From Chondrus crispus (lineage: Eukaryota > Rhodophyta > Florideophyceae > Gigartinales > Gigartinaceae): a stretch of 64,000 nucleotides of DNA. This document shows positions 55,648 to 64,000 of this stretch, one piece after another. Below the pieces are notes generated by a model. It had not been told where the DNA came from. It made no database searches and saw only the letters and a program-made list of their open reading frames with translations. The stretch covers positions 59,903 through 123,902 of the forward strand of contig NW_005179178.1 in the NCBI RefSeq assembly GCF_000350225.1, read 5' to 3'. The position numbers and the translations under genes are program-made. Numbering within the stretch: the stretch's first letter is position 1; each line of letters opens with the position of its first letter.

Positions 55648-55880
55648 AACTGAAATACGGAAAGATATCTGGTTCCCCTTGGTAACCGTACGGTTGGAGA
55701 GCTGAAAGAGTACGAACGGGATGGGGACAAAGGAAATCTGGGTCAAATAGGTGGGGAAATTTCCATCCCGTTCAATGAATTTTTTCGCATGTTCCGATCA
55801 GGCGGGGGACATGGGAAAAAGTTTCGTTTAAGGGGGTGACTTCTCGTCTCGGACACAGTTTAGGGGGGGGAATCGGTCAT

Positions 55881-55981
55881 TCCCCCCCCCTTTATCGAAA
55901 CAAAATGCACCTGTCTCTTACTGTATCGATACAATATCATGTGTCCCCCCCTGACACCGAAAGATTTTGACCTTGTCCCCC
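55881..55981 (-). repeat. right terminal inverted repeat of the MULE
   Basis: This is the inverse of 50167-50267. A further C/G-rich block (GGGGGGGGAATCGG) lies just inside. Confidence 0.88.
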
Positions 55982-56887
55982 TACTGATTGCAGCATTAAG
56001 CCATTTACATTTTGCCCCCCAAACCGAATTTCGGTATTATTTCGAAAACGATGCCCACACAAATCCCGCTATTATGCAATACATGGATAGAGCAAGTTCA
56101 CAAGATCAACTGCGCTCGCGGCATACGCGCTTTGCAACGGAGCACTCGAGTGTTTGCATCGCTTTTGCCGCTCCCTGTTTGCAATGAGCTACCTACCTAG
56201 GGCTGTGTATATCGCTCCCGAATTTGCTCAGGCGCAGCCTCTTCCACAGCGCGATGCTCGCACTGGACGCAGTGCAATATCGGCCTTTGATGTGCGGGGT
56301 TCGGTGTCGCCCGCCCCGGGAACCAGCCCATCATCCGCCGCCCACCATCCCACCCCTATTCAGCTCGCGATTCGTATCTGCGCTCGGCCGGCCTGTTCTA
56401 TTCTGGACGGAATTATCACCTACGCATGTAATCATGCATGCGTGAGATGCATGCAGCTTGTGGACAGGTTCCGCGAGAGGATGGGGAGAATTCGGACAGA
56501 CGCATTTGCGGTCCGTGTTGGATCCAGGACGAGCGCGAGGAGCGACAAGTTGAAAGGGAAGGTGCGAGACACAGGATTGGGGGAATTGTGGACGAGACAG
56601 CCATGCTAGGCATGCCTCAAGTGGTACGAAAAGGGAGGATGGAAAGCTCTGGGGAGAGGATCGGGAGGCAGAATAGTACTGGGAGACAGACAACGACAGA
56701 ACCAGGGAGAAAGAGGCGGAGTCCAACGCGCACAGGTCCTACGAGAACTTCTATCGTTGGCGAAAGGCCTGGACGTGGGCTCCTTGTTACCGGAGTGGAG
56801 CATGGAGGACAAAGTGTACAGCTGGAGTCCGAGGAGTGTGTCATTCCCAGGTCAAAGAAGAGAAGAGGAAGGGTCGGCGCAGCAAAC
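55982..56887. other. intergenic stretch between the MULE and element P
   Basis: Open frames such as 56154-56609 and 56438-56944 show no domain or family features. CAAAC at 56883-56887 would be the left target copy of element P, but the right copy is not in the window. Confidence 0.4.
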
Positions 56888-57560
56888 TGTAGTATAACCC
56901 CCCTCTGGGGCTTTTTAGTTAGATTAGATCAGCAACGGATCTAGTGCTGTAGAGCCCGATGCTCTACAGTACCACTGCACGTGGCCACGTGTACCCCTCG
57001 GGTACAGGGCGCACGCGTGTACACGTGTACACGCGGGACGGAAGCGCACACACACTTGTACTGTCGGCCACGATGGCTGACAGTATTACAGTACGGTCCG
57101 ATCCGTGCTACAGTAGAGCACTACAGTACTTCGGTACTGTGGTGTTATAGGTCGTTTTGTATATTAAATATGGAGCGGACCGGCGGCGGTGGAGGAAGAC
57201 AAGCACGGACTTGTCACCCACCGACCGTCAAGGTCCGGCTTCCCGCTTATTCTAAGGTAACGCTCGCTAATTACCTTAGAGCAGCACCGAGCGCGGGTTG
57301 AGGACGCGCGCGGTACGCCCAGGACCCGGCTCCGCCTCCGCCCGTCGGTACTGGATCGTTACCCAGTACCGCGCCGGGGCGTCGAGGCGTCGAACCGCTC
57401 GCGCGTACCGGCGTCCTCCCCGTTCCCGCTTTACTACGCTACCCGGGCCCGCTGCCCGGTGCTGTTAGCTGGTGTCCCGCTTCACCCCCGTCTTCCCGAT
57501 CGACAAGGGTCTCGGTCGAACTGTGCATACACCCCTATCGCTGGGGGTGTTTAGGCTACA
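56888..57560 (+). repeat. 5' LTR of element P
   Basis: This 673-bp LTR runs from TGTAGTATAACCCCCC to TGTTTAGGCTACA. A TATA-like GTATATTAAATATGG lies at about 57159-57173. The CTGTCGGCCACGATGGCTGACAG hairpin region is near 57060. It is in forward orientation relative to the X and A LTRs. Confidence 0.9.
57159..57173 (+). promoter_or_regulatory. TATA-like core promoter of the P LTR
   Basis: GTATATTAAATATGG is conserved in the A and X LTRs on the minus strand (ATATTTAATATAC or ATATTTAATGTAC). Confidence 0.4.
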
Positions 57561-57561
57561 G

Positions 57562-57579
57562 TGGTCTCCCGACCTAGAA
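57562..57579 (+). other. primer-binding site of element P
   Basis: TGGTCTCCCGACCTAGAA lies one base after the LTR. Confidence 0.72.
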
Positions 57580-57640
57580 GACCCTGGAGTCCGATCTCCG
57601 AGAAGACTTCCGCTTCCCTCCGCGAGCCGATCGCATCGAG

Positions 57641-60211
57641 ATGAGCGAAGAGCTCGAGCCCTCGATCCGCTCTGAAGCGGCGGATCTGAGTCCGGCCGCT
57701 GTGCAGTCCCCATCCGCCCCATCGGGCGACGGCGACGCAGGTCCTCGTGACGGCGAACCGTCGCTCGGATTCTCCGAGGAAAGAGCGGCGGCGATGTTCG
57801 AACGCATAGCCGAATACATCGACGAAGTCCGTACTTCCCTTCGGATCGATGTATCGGACCATGTATACACTCGATGTATGGCCGAACTCCGCTCCCTGCG
57901 CGAAGGGAGGTTCGATAAAGTGACGCAGTCCTTAGAGAATCTCCGAGCACTGATCGACGAGTTACACTCGCGGATAGTGCTCGTCGAAGACTCCCGTTTC
58001 GCCTCGCCCGGACCGTCCGGGCAAGGTCGCCCTGAGAGGCCGACCTCGGTGAGACGACCCGAGGACCGAACGTCTCCGTCCGCAGAGCAATTGGGTGCGT
58101 TCGCGCACCTTTCCGCTGAGCTCGACGCCACTCGTCGGCGTGCTCGTGACATGGAACGTACCATGGCCGAAAGGCTACCCAGTGCCCCCTCGAGAGGGCC
58201 CGGTGGTACCGTACCTCGGAGCGCTGCCGTCCCCCAAGGTTGGCGTCCGTCTGGTGCCGCTACCAGTCGGACTGCAGAAGAAAGCCGTCCTCCGATAGAC
58301 GTGAACTTCGCGTCTGAGACCCAAGCCTTGCCGCCTATCGCGGGAAGTAGGCGGCAAGTGTACCGCGTATCGTACGCGGACGAACAAGATCGTGGAGGAG
58401 CCGCCCGCGGATCCGGAGAACCGATGTTCTCCGTCGATCCCCGCTGGGGCGGCTACCCGCCGGCGAGTTACGCCGAGCATCCAGGCCCGATAGTCGTCCG
58501 TACGCTACCGGTTACCTCCTTCGGCACGCTGGGTCCCGCTGAACCCGGGCTCGAGCCGGTACATACGATGATCCAAGAGTTCAGCGCCGTTGCTGACTAT
58601 CGTATGTACCGCTTGGATAACACCTCGAGGCTCGTTACCTCGGGTGACGCGGGACGGATGGCGAAGTACGTCCAACGCTGTCGTGGGATCCGTCCCACGA
58701 TGCGCAGCTTCGACGGTACCGACCCGATCCAGCTGCTGCCGTTCTTGAAGGATATCCGAATCACCTTCAACTCGCAACACCTGACCGAAGGTATTGCGGT
58801 ACGAGTCCTCGCGCACTTCCTCCAGCGCGACGCGGAGCGCCTGTATACGAGTTATACGATGCGTGGCCTCCGCGCCGGCCAGCTCCACGACGACGTGAGC
58901 TGGCCGGGGCTCGTGAATCAATTCTTGAAACGCTACCTCACGGACGACGTGTTAGGTGAAGCGTACGACGCTGTCGCTACGGCGCGACAGCAATCGCATG
59001 AGACTGAAAGCACTTTTGCTGACCGACTCGAGACTGCCGCGTTCCGATGCACGGCAGTCTTCACCGAACAGTCCCTCGCGCACTACTTGGTGCGGGGACT
59101 TGCACCGGCAACCCGTGCCGCAGTATCCGAGACTGTACAAACGCTGCCAGGCAGTCAGAAGACCGATCTTCCGACCATCCGCCGTATCGCCACGGCGGAA
59201 GGTACAACGTACCGCGCTCGGCGCGGTTTACCTCTGCCGGATCCGAAACCGGCAGGGAGGGCTGGCAGGACTACGAAGTCCGCTGCGACAAGTTCGCCCG
59301 CCTCGACCCTCCGTATCGGGGAGGATGAGTGGCAGGCCGACCCTGTCCTCATTACGCAAGGAGCAGGTCCCGTGGGGGCACGAACCCCCTCACCGATGTC
59401 TACCGGAACGACATCGAGTTACGCGACCGCATTCGCGGCCACTCCGAGAGTGGCAAGGGGCACGGACCTCCGCGTCGCCGAGCTCGATATCTCGAGTCGA
59501 GATAAGGGAAGCGCCTCGCCTCGCGTGCCCCTCCTCACCGATGAGAAGGCGCGGCACGCGGCGACCTTCGCCTCAACGGACGGCAGCGCGTACGTGTGCT
59601 GGCTATGCCGTACGTACGGGCATGCCATGTACGCGTGTCCGTTCCTGTCGCCGGAACAACGATTGTTCACGGCGTACAGGAACTACCGCTACCAGATGGA
59701 AACGCGCCCCGGTGCGCGTAATCTTCTCCGGCAAGCGGCGGGCGAGGGCCGTCCCCCGCGTCAAGGTTTCCCGAACCGATCGGGTGCGGGCGCACGCTTC
59801 GCCCCCCGTGGAGGCCGGTACCGTCGTAACGAAGTCGATCGTCGGGATCGACCCGCCTACCGGCAGGCGGACACAAGGTACCCCCGTCAAGGAGAAAGGG
59901 GGGACCGAGACCGTTCTCGGTTACCCCAACAGGTACAAAATGCGATAATGTACCTGCAAGACTGGGTAGAGGATCCGTACCCTCTACCCACGGAGGGTCA
60001 CGAAGGAGAGCCGACTCGTTTCGTCCCCCATATCCTGCGACGACCGGACGCTGCAGGTCAAGGTCCGGAAGTACCCGAGTACTTCGCCAAGGCCGCCGAG
60101 CCGCAGTGGAGGAATCGTCCCGACCCACGCGGCCGGCTACCCGAAGAAGACCTGGCCGTCGATAGCCAGGAGGTGAGCTCCGATAACACGGGTAGTTCGA
60201 AAAAAGGGTAA
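57641..60211 (+). CDS. gag: Gag of element P, intact
   Basis: This is an 856-residue Gag, starting at the first ATG after the PBS (MSEELEPSIR). The N-terminal third is acidic and Ser/Pro-rich with a short coiled coil. The gag core lies at about residues 320-500 (DYRMYRLDN...MRSFDGTDPIQLLPFLKDIR). The zinc knuckle has C653, C656, H661 and C666. An Arg/Gly-rich tail follows, and it ends with GSSKKG at TAA 60209-60211. The final codons contain the A6 run proposed as a -1 frameshift site. The intact frame makes it the reference for the A and X gag pseudogenes. Confidence 0.93.
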   Translation: MSEELEPSIRSEAADLSPAAVQSPSAPSGDGDAGPRDGEPSLGFSEERAAAMFERIAEYIDEVRTSLRIDVSDHVYTRCMAELRSLREGRFDKVTQSLENLRALIDELHSRIVLVEDSRFASPGPSGQGRPERPTSVRRPEDRTSPSAEQLGAFAHLSAELDATRRRARDMERTMAERLPSAPSRGPGGTVPRSAAVPQGWRPSGAATSRTAEESRPPIDVNFASETQALPPIAGSRRQVYRVSYADEQDRGGAARGSGEPMFSVDPRWGGYPPASYAEHPGPIVVRTLPVTSFGTLGPAEPGLEPVHTMIQEFSAVADYRMYRLDNTSRLVTSGDAGRMAKYVQRCRGIRPTMRSFDGTDPIQLLPFLKDIRITFNSQHLTEGIAVRVLAHFLQRDAERLYTSYTMRGLRAGQLHDDVSWPGLVNQFLKRYLTDDVLGEAYDAVATARQQSHETESTFADRLETAAFRCTAVFTEQSLAHYLVRGLAPATRAAVSETVQTLPGSQKTDLPTIRRIATAEGTTYRARRGLPLPDPKPAGRAGRTTKSAATSSPASTLRIGEDEWQADPVLITQGAGPVGARTPSPMSTGTTSSYATAFAATPRVARGTDLRVAELDISSRDKGSASPRVPLLTDEKARHAATFASTDGSAYVCWLCRTYGHAMYACPFLSPEQRLFTAYRNYRYQMETRPGARNLLRQAAGEGRPPRQGFPNRSGAGARFAPRGGRYRRNEVDRRDRPAYRQADTRYPRQGERGDRDRSRLPQQVQNAIMYLQDWVEDPYPLPTEGHEGEPTRFVPHILRRPDAAGQGPEVPEYFAKAAEPQWRNRPDPRGRLPEEDLAVDSQEVSSDNTGSSKKG
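60200..60205 (+). promoter_or_regulatory. candidate -1 frameshift site, element P
   Basis: TCG AAA AAA GGG TAA ends gag. The -1 frame has no stop from 60196 through the pol ATG at 60352 and on into pol, so slippage on the A6 run four codons before the end would give a Gag-Pol fusion. The site is identical in element A. Confidence 0.5.
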
Positions 60212-60351
60212 AGACGGTTACGTACACGCGGTCGCGTGAGCCGTCTTTTCCCCACGAACTACACCCGACCCCGCGTGCTCGCCAAGGACACCGGGGGTAT
60301 TGTCCGAGAATACATCTGCCGCTGCCGGAGGCGAGCACGGGAGCTTCTGTA

Positions 60352-63134
60352 ATGCCGATACAGAAGGGAGCGCACGTCGAGGCCTCCGAAGGCCCGACGT
60401 TAGGAGGACAAGACACCGGGACAGCCGACGTCCCAGTGAGGCGTAACGATGGCGACGGGGGCAACGACGACCGAAAACATTCGGTCGACCCCCTGACTCC
60501 CGCGAGCCCAAGGTCGCCGGAGAGGGGTCCGTGTCGTACGGACTCGAATAATCCGAGGGGCGTCACTGATCCGCAGACGCCCCAAGAAAGGGGGAGAAGG
60601 AAACGCAAGCGGGGCCAGCACCGAAATCGAAGGCCCCGGCGGAACGATCTCACCGATAAGGCCGCCCCGAAGGTTGTCGACGGCGTCATTTGCCTTATGA
60701 CGTCGAAGATTTACAACGTCCTCGGCTCGATAGCCACAGAGGGAAATGCATTCAAACCCCGCACGATCGCCGTTGATACGTGCTCGGGGTATAATCTGGT
60801 GAGGAAGGCCGACCTTCCCCCCGATTGGACGCGTTACGTCGTGCACGAAGCACCTCTGCAACGACTGGCAGGCGCGAATAGCAACCCCCTCAAGCTTTCG
60901 GCCGTCGTCCGCCTGGCCGTGCGCTTGAGGAACACGGTGTTCCGAATTCCGTTCGTAGTCGCAGACCAGCTCGCCGTGCCGGTCCTTCTCGGCACGGCCT
61001 TCATCGATACGCACGTGCGATGTATCGACATCGAAGCTCAACGAATGGAGCTACGCCAAGGCGGTTCTGTCGCCATCGTTGACGGAAAGGGGGAGTCGAC
61101 GCCCCCTACCAGGCGACACGGGCGACACACGGGTCGGCCAGACGTACGCGAGGAGGCCCCGCAAGCGATCCGAATCGCCCGCTGGGTTACCATCCCCGCG
61201 ATGTCACAAGCCCGCGTGCGTGTGACAACCGCGGGGAGGGGCCTCGTGTTCCTGGAACCCAAGCCCTCACTCCAACACCGACATGGAGTGAGGCTGACGA
61301 ATGGCGTCGCGGAGGTCCTACCGAATCAGACCATCGTCGCAAATTTCTCACGACGAGAAAATAGGCTTCCGAAGCACACCGTCGTGAGATACGCGGAGCG
61401 CAACCCTCTCGCGATCCTCACTCCTGAACGTAAGGTCGCCGAGGGGATCGCGCACGCACTACACCTGACCGACTTGACCGATCAAGTCGGTGGGGTAGGA
61501 GTTGGCCGATCCAACTCCGACGATAAGACCACCACCGGGGGCAGGGGGGTGGACCCGGACGAACGGTCACCTTTATGCCAACCGACGGCAAGGAGTAGTG
61601 TTCTCCACCAGCAAAAGGATCCCGAAAATCCACCGATGAATTGGGAAAAAGAGATCCACCTGTCATACATCGACGATGACAAGCTCCGTGGTCACGTACT
61701 GGAGATGCCCCGTAAGTACTCGAGTCTGTGGAGCGGTGCGCTTGGAACGGTCCAAGCCACGGAGCACCGCATTGCCCTCGAACCGGGAACGAAACCGATT
61801 CGCTCTATGCCCTATCGGAAGGGCCCGGCCATGCGCGAAATGGTCGCGAAGGAGGTCAAAAAGATGTTGAACGCAGGGGTTATCGAACCCGCGAGCACCG
61901 AGTGGGCGTCCCCCGTGGTGCTCGTACCGAAGAAAGACGGCTCTCTTCGGTTCTGCGTGGACTACCGGCGTCTCAACGCGAAGACGGCAGCGGATTCGTA
62001 TCCGCTGCCACGGATGGACGACTGCATCGACTCGTTAGGAGATGCAGCCGTCTTCACCACGTTGGACTGCAATTCCGGTTATTGGCAGATCCCGGTCGCT
62101 CCGGAAGACCGGGATAAGACCACGTTTACGACGCACATGGGCACGTTTCGCCACTTGCGCATGCCGTTTGGACTCAAAGGGGCACGGGCCACTTTCCAAC
62201 GTGCGCTCCACATAATACTCTCCGGAGTCCGCTGGCAAATATGCCTCGTCTATCTCGACGACGTGATCGTGTTCTCCCGTACGCACGGAGAACACGCGAG
62301 GCATCTCGATACCGTCTTGAGCTTACTGCGGAGTTCCGGTATCTCCCTTAAGCTCAAGAAGTGCAGCTTCTTCCGACCGAAGGTACACTACCTGGGCCAC
62401 GTCATCTCCCCAGGCACGTTGAGCGTGGCTGATACGGCGGCCGACGCTTTCAAGACGTTCACGTTCCCGAGGACGTTGACGCAAGTGCTCTCGTTCCTCG
62501 GGGCGTGTAACTTATACCGCCGATTCGTTAAGGGGTTTGCTAAGATAGCGCGTCCTCTGACCGACATGACGCGCAAGGATTCGGATCCTGACTTCTACAA
62601 CCCCACGGAGCTGCAACTTCAAGCGTTCGAGAACCTTAGGAAGTGCATGATCGCTCCACCGATCCTCGCGTTGCCCCGGCACGGTCGTCTGTACATGATA
62701 GACAGCGACGCGAGTGCCTACCAACTCGGCTGCACCTTACTACAGGAGCACGAAGAGCCCAACGACTGGCGACCCGTGGGGTATTGGTCGTACTCACTGT
62801 CCGATAGTGAGCGCAACTACAGCGCTACGGAGCGCGAGTGCTTTGCCGTAGTCTGGGCCGTCCGCACACTACGGCCATACGTAGAAGGAACGAAGTTCAC
62901 CGTCCGAACGGATCACGACGCCCTGAGGTGGCTCATGTCCCTCACCGAGAGTTCCGGAAGACTCACCCGGTGGCGGGTACGTTTGGCTGAATACGATTTC
63001 ACCATTCAGTACCGCCCCGGACGCGTGCATCAGGTGCCCGATGCCCTGTCACGACTCGTGTCGCCGAAGGTCGCCGATGACCCTCGCCCCACCGTCGAGG
63101 TGGATGACGACATCCCCACTTTCGACGGGGGCAC
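60352..63134 (+). CDS. pol: Pol of element P, interrupted by X
   Basis: The polyprotein is open from 60196 without an ATG, or from the ATG at 60352. Numbering is from 60352. The protease motif is DTCSG at D142, where retropepsins usually have DTG or DSG; A has the same. RT carries FCVDYRRLN and the YLDD active site at 634-637. RNase H shows D784 and D786 (DSDAS), TERECFAVVWAVRTLRP and TDHDALRWL. The frame ends at DDDIPTFDGG where X's LTR begins. Integrase and chromodomain continue in phase at 1675. The ten last codons overlapping the LTR are not native. Confidence 0.92.
63130..63134. repeat. target-site duplication GGCAC, left side of X
   Basis: This is identical to 1675-1679. The uninterrupted target in element A reads GGGCACGAC at the same pol position (complement near 13070-13080). 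Confidence 0.85.
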
Positions 63135-63786
63135 TGTAGCATAAACACCCCCAACGGAGAGGGGTGTATGCACAGCTCGACGTAGACCCCGTCCGAACGG
63201 GAAGACGGGGGTGAAGCGGGACACCAGCTAACGGCACCGGGCAGCGGGCCCGGGTAGCGTGGTAGAGCGGGAACGGGGAGGACGCCGGTACGCGCGAGCG
63301 GTTCGACGCCCCGGCGCGGTAATGGGTAACGATCCAGTACCGACGGGCGGAGGCGGAGCCGACTCGTGGGCGTACCGCGCGCGTCCTCAACCCGCGCTCG
63401 GTGCCGCTCTAAGGTAGTTAGCGAGCGCTACCTTAGAATAAGCGGGAAGTCAGACCTTGACGGTCGGTGGGTGACAAGTCCGTGCTTGTCCTCCTCCACC
63501 GCCGCCGGTCCGCTTCATATTTAATATACGAAACAACCTATCATAATAGTACAGTACCGATGTACTGTAGCGGTCGGTCGGCACTGTAATACTGTCAGCC
63601 ATCGGGGCTGACAGTACACGTGTGTGTGCACTCTTCGGTCCCGCGCGTACACGTGTACACGTGCGCCCCCTGTACTCGGGAGTACACGTGGTGGTACTGT
63701 AGAGCATCCAGCCCTACAGTAACCGATCCGATTCTGAGTTGATCTAATCTAAAATAAAGCCCCCAAGGGGGGGGGGTTATACCACA
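63135..63786 (-). repeat. 3' LTR of element X
   Basis: This 652-bp LTR runs from TGTAGCATAA to TTATACCACA. It differs from 1016-1674 by a few substitutions, a 9-bp deletion near 63308 and one G in the G-run. Confidence 0.92.
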
Positions 63787-63973
63787 CGGCCCCCCCCTTA
63801 AGGGTGACCGTCCGCGGTCGCGTGTCGTGATAGCTTTCGTTGCAGCAATCCCCCTTGGCGAGGGGTGTCGCGTGCTGTCTCCCCGATAATCTTTCCTTTC
63901 TACTTCGTGACTCCTCTGCTTCCACTCGCGCACGCCCGCTTGCTCGTCACGCGCGCCGGCGGCTCCTCGCGTT

Positions 63974-64000
63974 ATGACACCCCCGCTCCCCGCCTCGTCG
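63974..64000 (+). CDS. probable start of the antisense ORF of element X, truncated by the window
   Basis: An ATG 188 bp inside the LTR opens MTPPLPASS, Pro-rich like MPPPSVPKPP at the start of the A antisense ORF (7127), and at a matching distance. Only nine codons are visible. Confidence 0.4.

Larger units (their letters stand above)
50167..55981 (-). mobile_element. Mutator-like (MULE) DNA transposon
   Basis: This 5.8-kb element is bounded by ~100-bp inverted repeats and contains a MULE transposase on the minus strand in two pieces. Both ends start GGGGGACAAGGTCAAAATC. A convincing 8-11 bp target duplication was not found: the flanks share only GATTG. The left third (50270-52480) carries no recognised gene except a mariner fossil, so it may be filler DNA or a captured segment. 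Confidence 0.85.
56888..63134 (+). mobile_element. Ty3/Gypsy chromovirus P, 5' part up to the X insertion
   Basis: This plus-strand element has a 5' LTR, PBS, gag and pol through RNase H. It is cut at 63134 by the LTR of X. Its continuation is the fragment at 1675-6202. Gag and pol are open here, making this the best-preserved gag/pol of the A family in the window. Confidence 0.9.
63135..64000 (-). mobile_element. Ty3/Gypsy element X, 3' end
   Basis: This comprises the 3' LTR (63135-63786), a C-rich complement of the polypurine tract, an imperfect GACCG/CGGTC hairpin near 63803-63818, and the start of the antisense-ORF region. The element leaves the window at 64000. Confidence 0.88.

Noticed and set aside
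50167..55981. GATTG as the target duplication of the MULE
   Set aside because: It is only five bases, not adjacent at the same offset on both sides, and shorter than the 8-11 bp typical of MULEs.
56438..56944. 168-codon ORF upstream of element P as a gene
   Set aside because: It runs into the P LTR, has biased charged composition and no recognisable domain.
57465..57950. Minus-strand ORF opposite P gag as a further antisense gene
   Set aside because: It is a frame shadow that also appears opposite the A and X gag copies, as expected from conservation of the sense strand.

Overview
This window is eukaryotic nuclear DNA made almost entirely of transposable elements. Two related Ty3/Gypsy chromovirus lineages (GC-rich, C-terminal chromodomains), a short-LTR Ty1/Copia element, a Mutator-like (MULE) transposon, a Harbinger/PIF-type transposase relic, Tc1/mariner fossils and small foldback repeats surround one plausible host gene (38269-40485). 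No bacterial operons, Shine-Dalgarno sites or CRISPR are seen. The species cannot be fixed from sequence alone. An intron-poor, transposon-rich genome such as a red macroalga would fit, but that is only a guess.

Layout. 1-1674: the 5' end (LTR and gag) of a minus-strand Gypsy element 'X'. 1675-6202: the 3' part of a plus-strand Gypsy element 'P' (integrase, chromodomain, 3' non-coding tract). 6203-34152: a minus-strand Gypsy element 'A' (same family as X and P) whose gag is split by a 14.8-kb plus-strand Gypsy element 'B' (17258-32085); B's 3' LTR is itself split by a solo LTR of the A family (31114-31741). 34153-44056: lower-GC DNA with a tandem repeat, a MITE, Tc1/mariner fossils, a two-copy hairpin repeat and the host-type gene. 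44057-46925: an internally deleted Copia element. 47486-48764: a Harbinger-like transposase pseudogene. 50167-55981: a MULE with about 100-bp terminal inverted repeats. 56888-63134: the 5' part of P (LTR, gag, pol). 63135-64000: the 3' LTR and interior of X, inserted in P's pol.

The two window edges are the two sides of one insertion. X's 3' LTR lies against GGCAC at 63130-63134, X's 5' LTR lies against GGCAC at 1675-1679, the two LTRs are almost identical, and P's pol frame resumes at 1675 exactly where it stops at 63134. The region is therefore circular, tandemly duplicated, or assembled that way.

The most interesting system is an antisense gene in the Gypsy elements. In A and B, and apparently at its first codons in X, an ORF on the strand opposite gag-pol starts 126-256 bp inside the 3' LTR and runs back toward the end of pol. 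The A and B products differ greatly but share ordered motifs, so the antisense protein is probably old and was maintained by selection. In A the antisense module is bracketed by two copies of a hairpin next to a G-rich polypurine tract. A second candidate is a 118-119 nt hairpin repeat in two copies whose outer stem carries paired compensatory changes. A third is the MULE transposase, which has an N-terminal J-domain-like region with an HPD motif.
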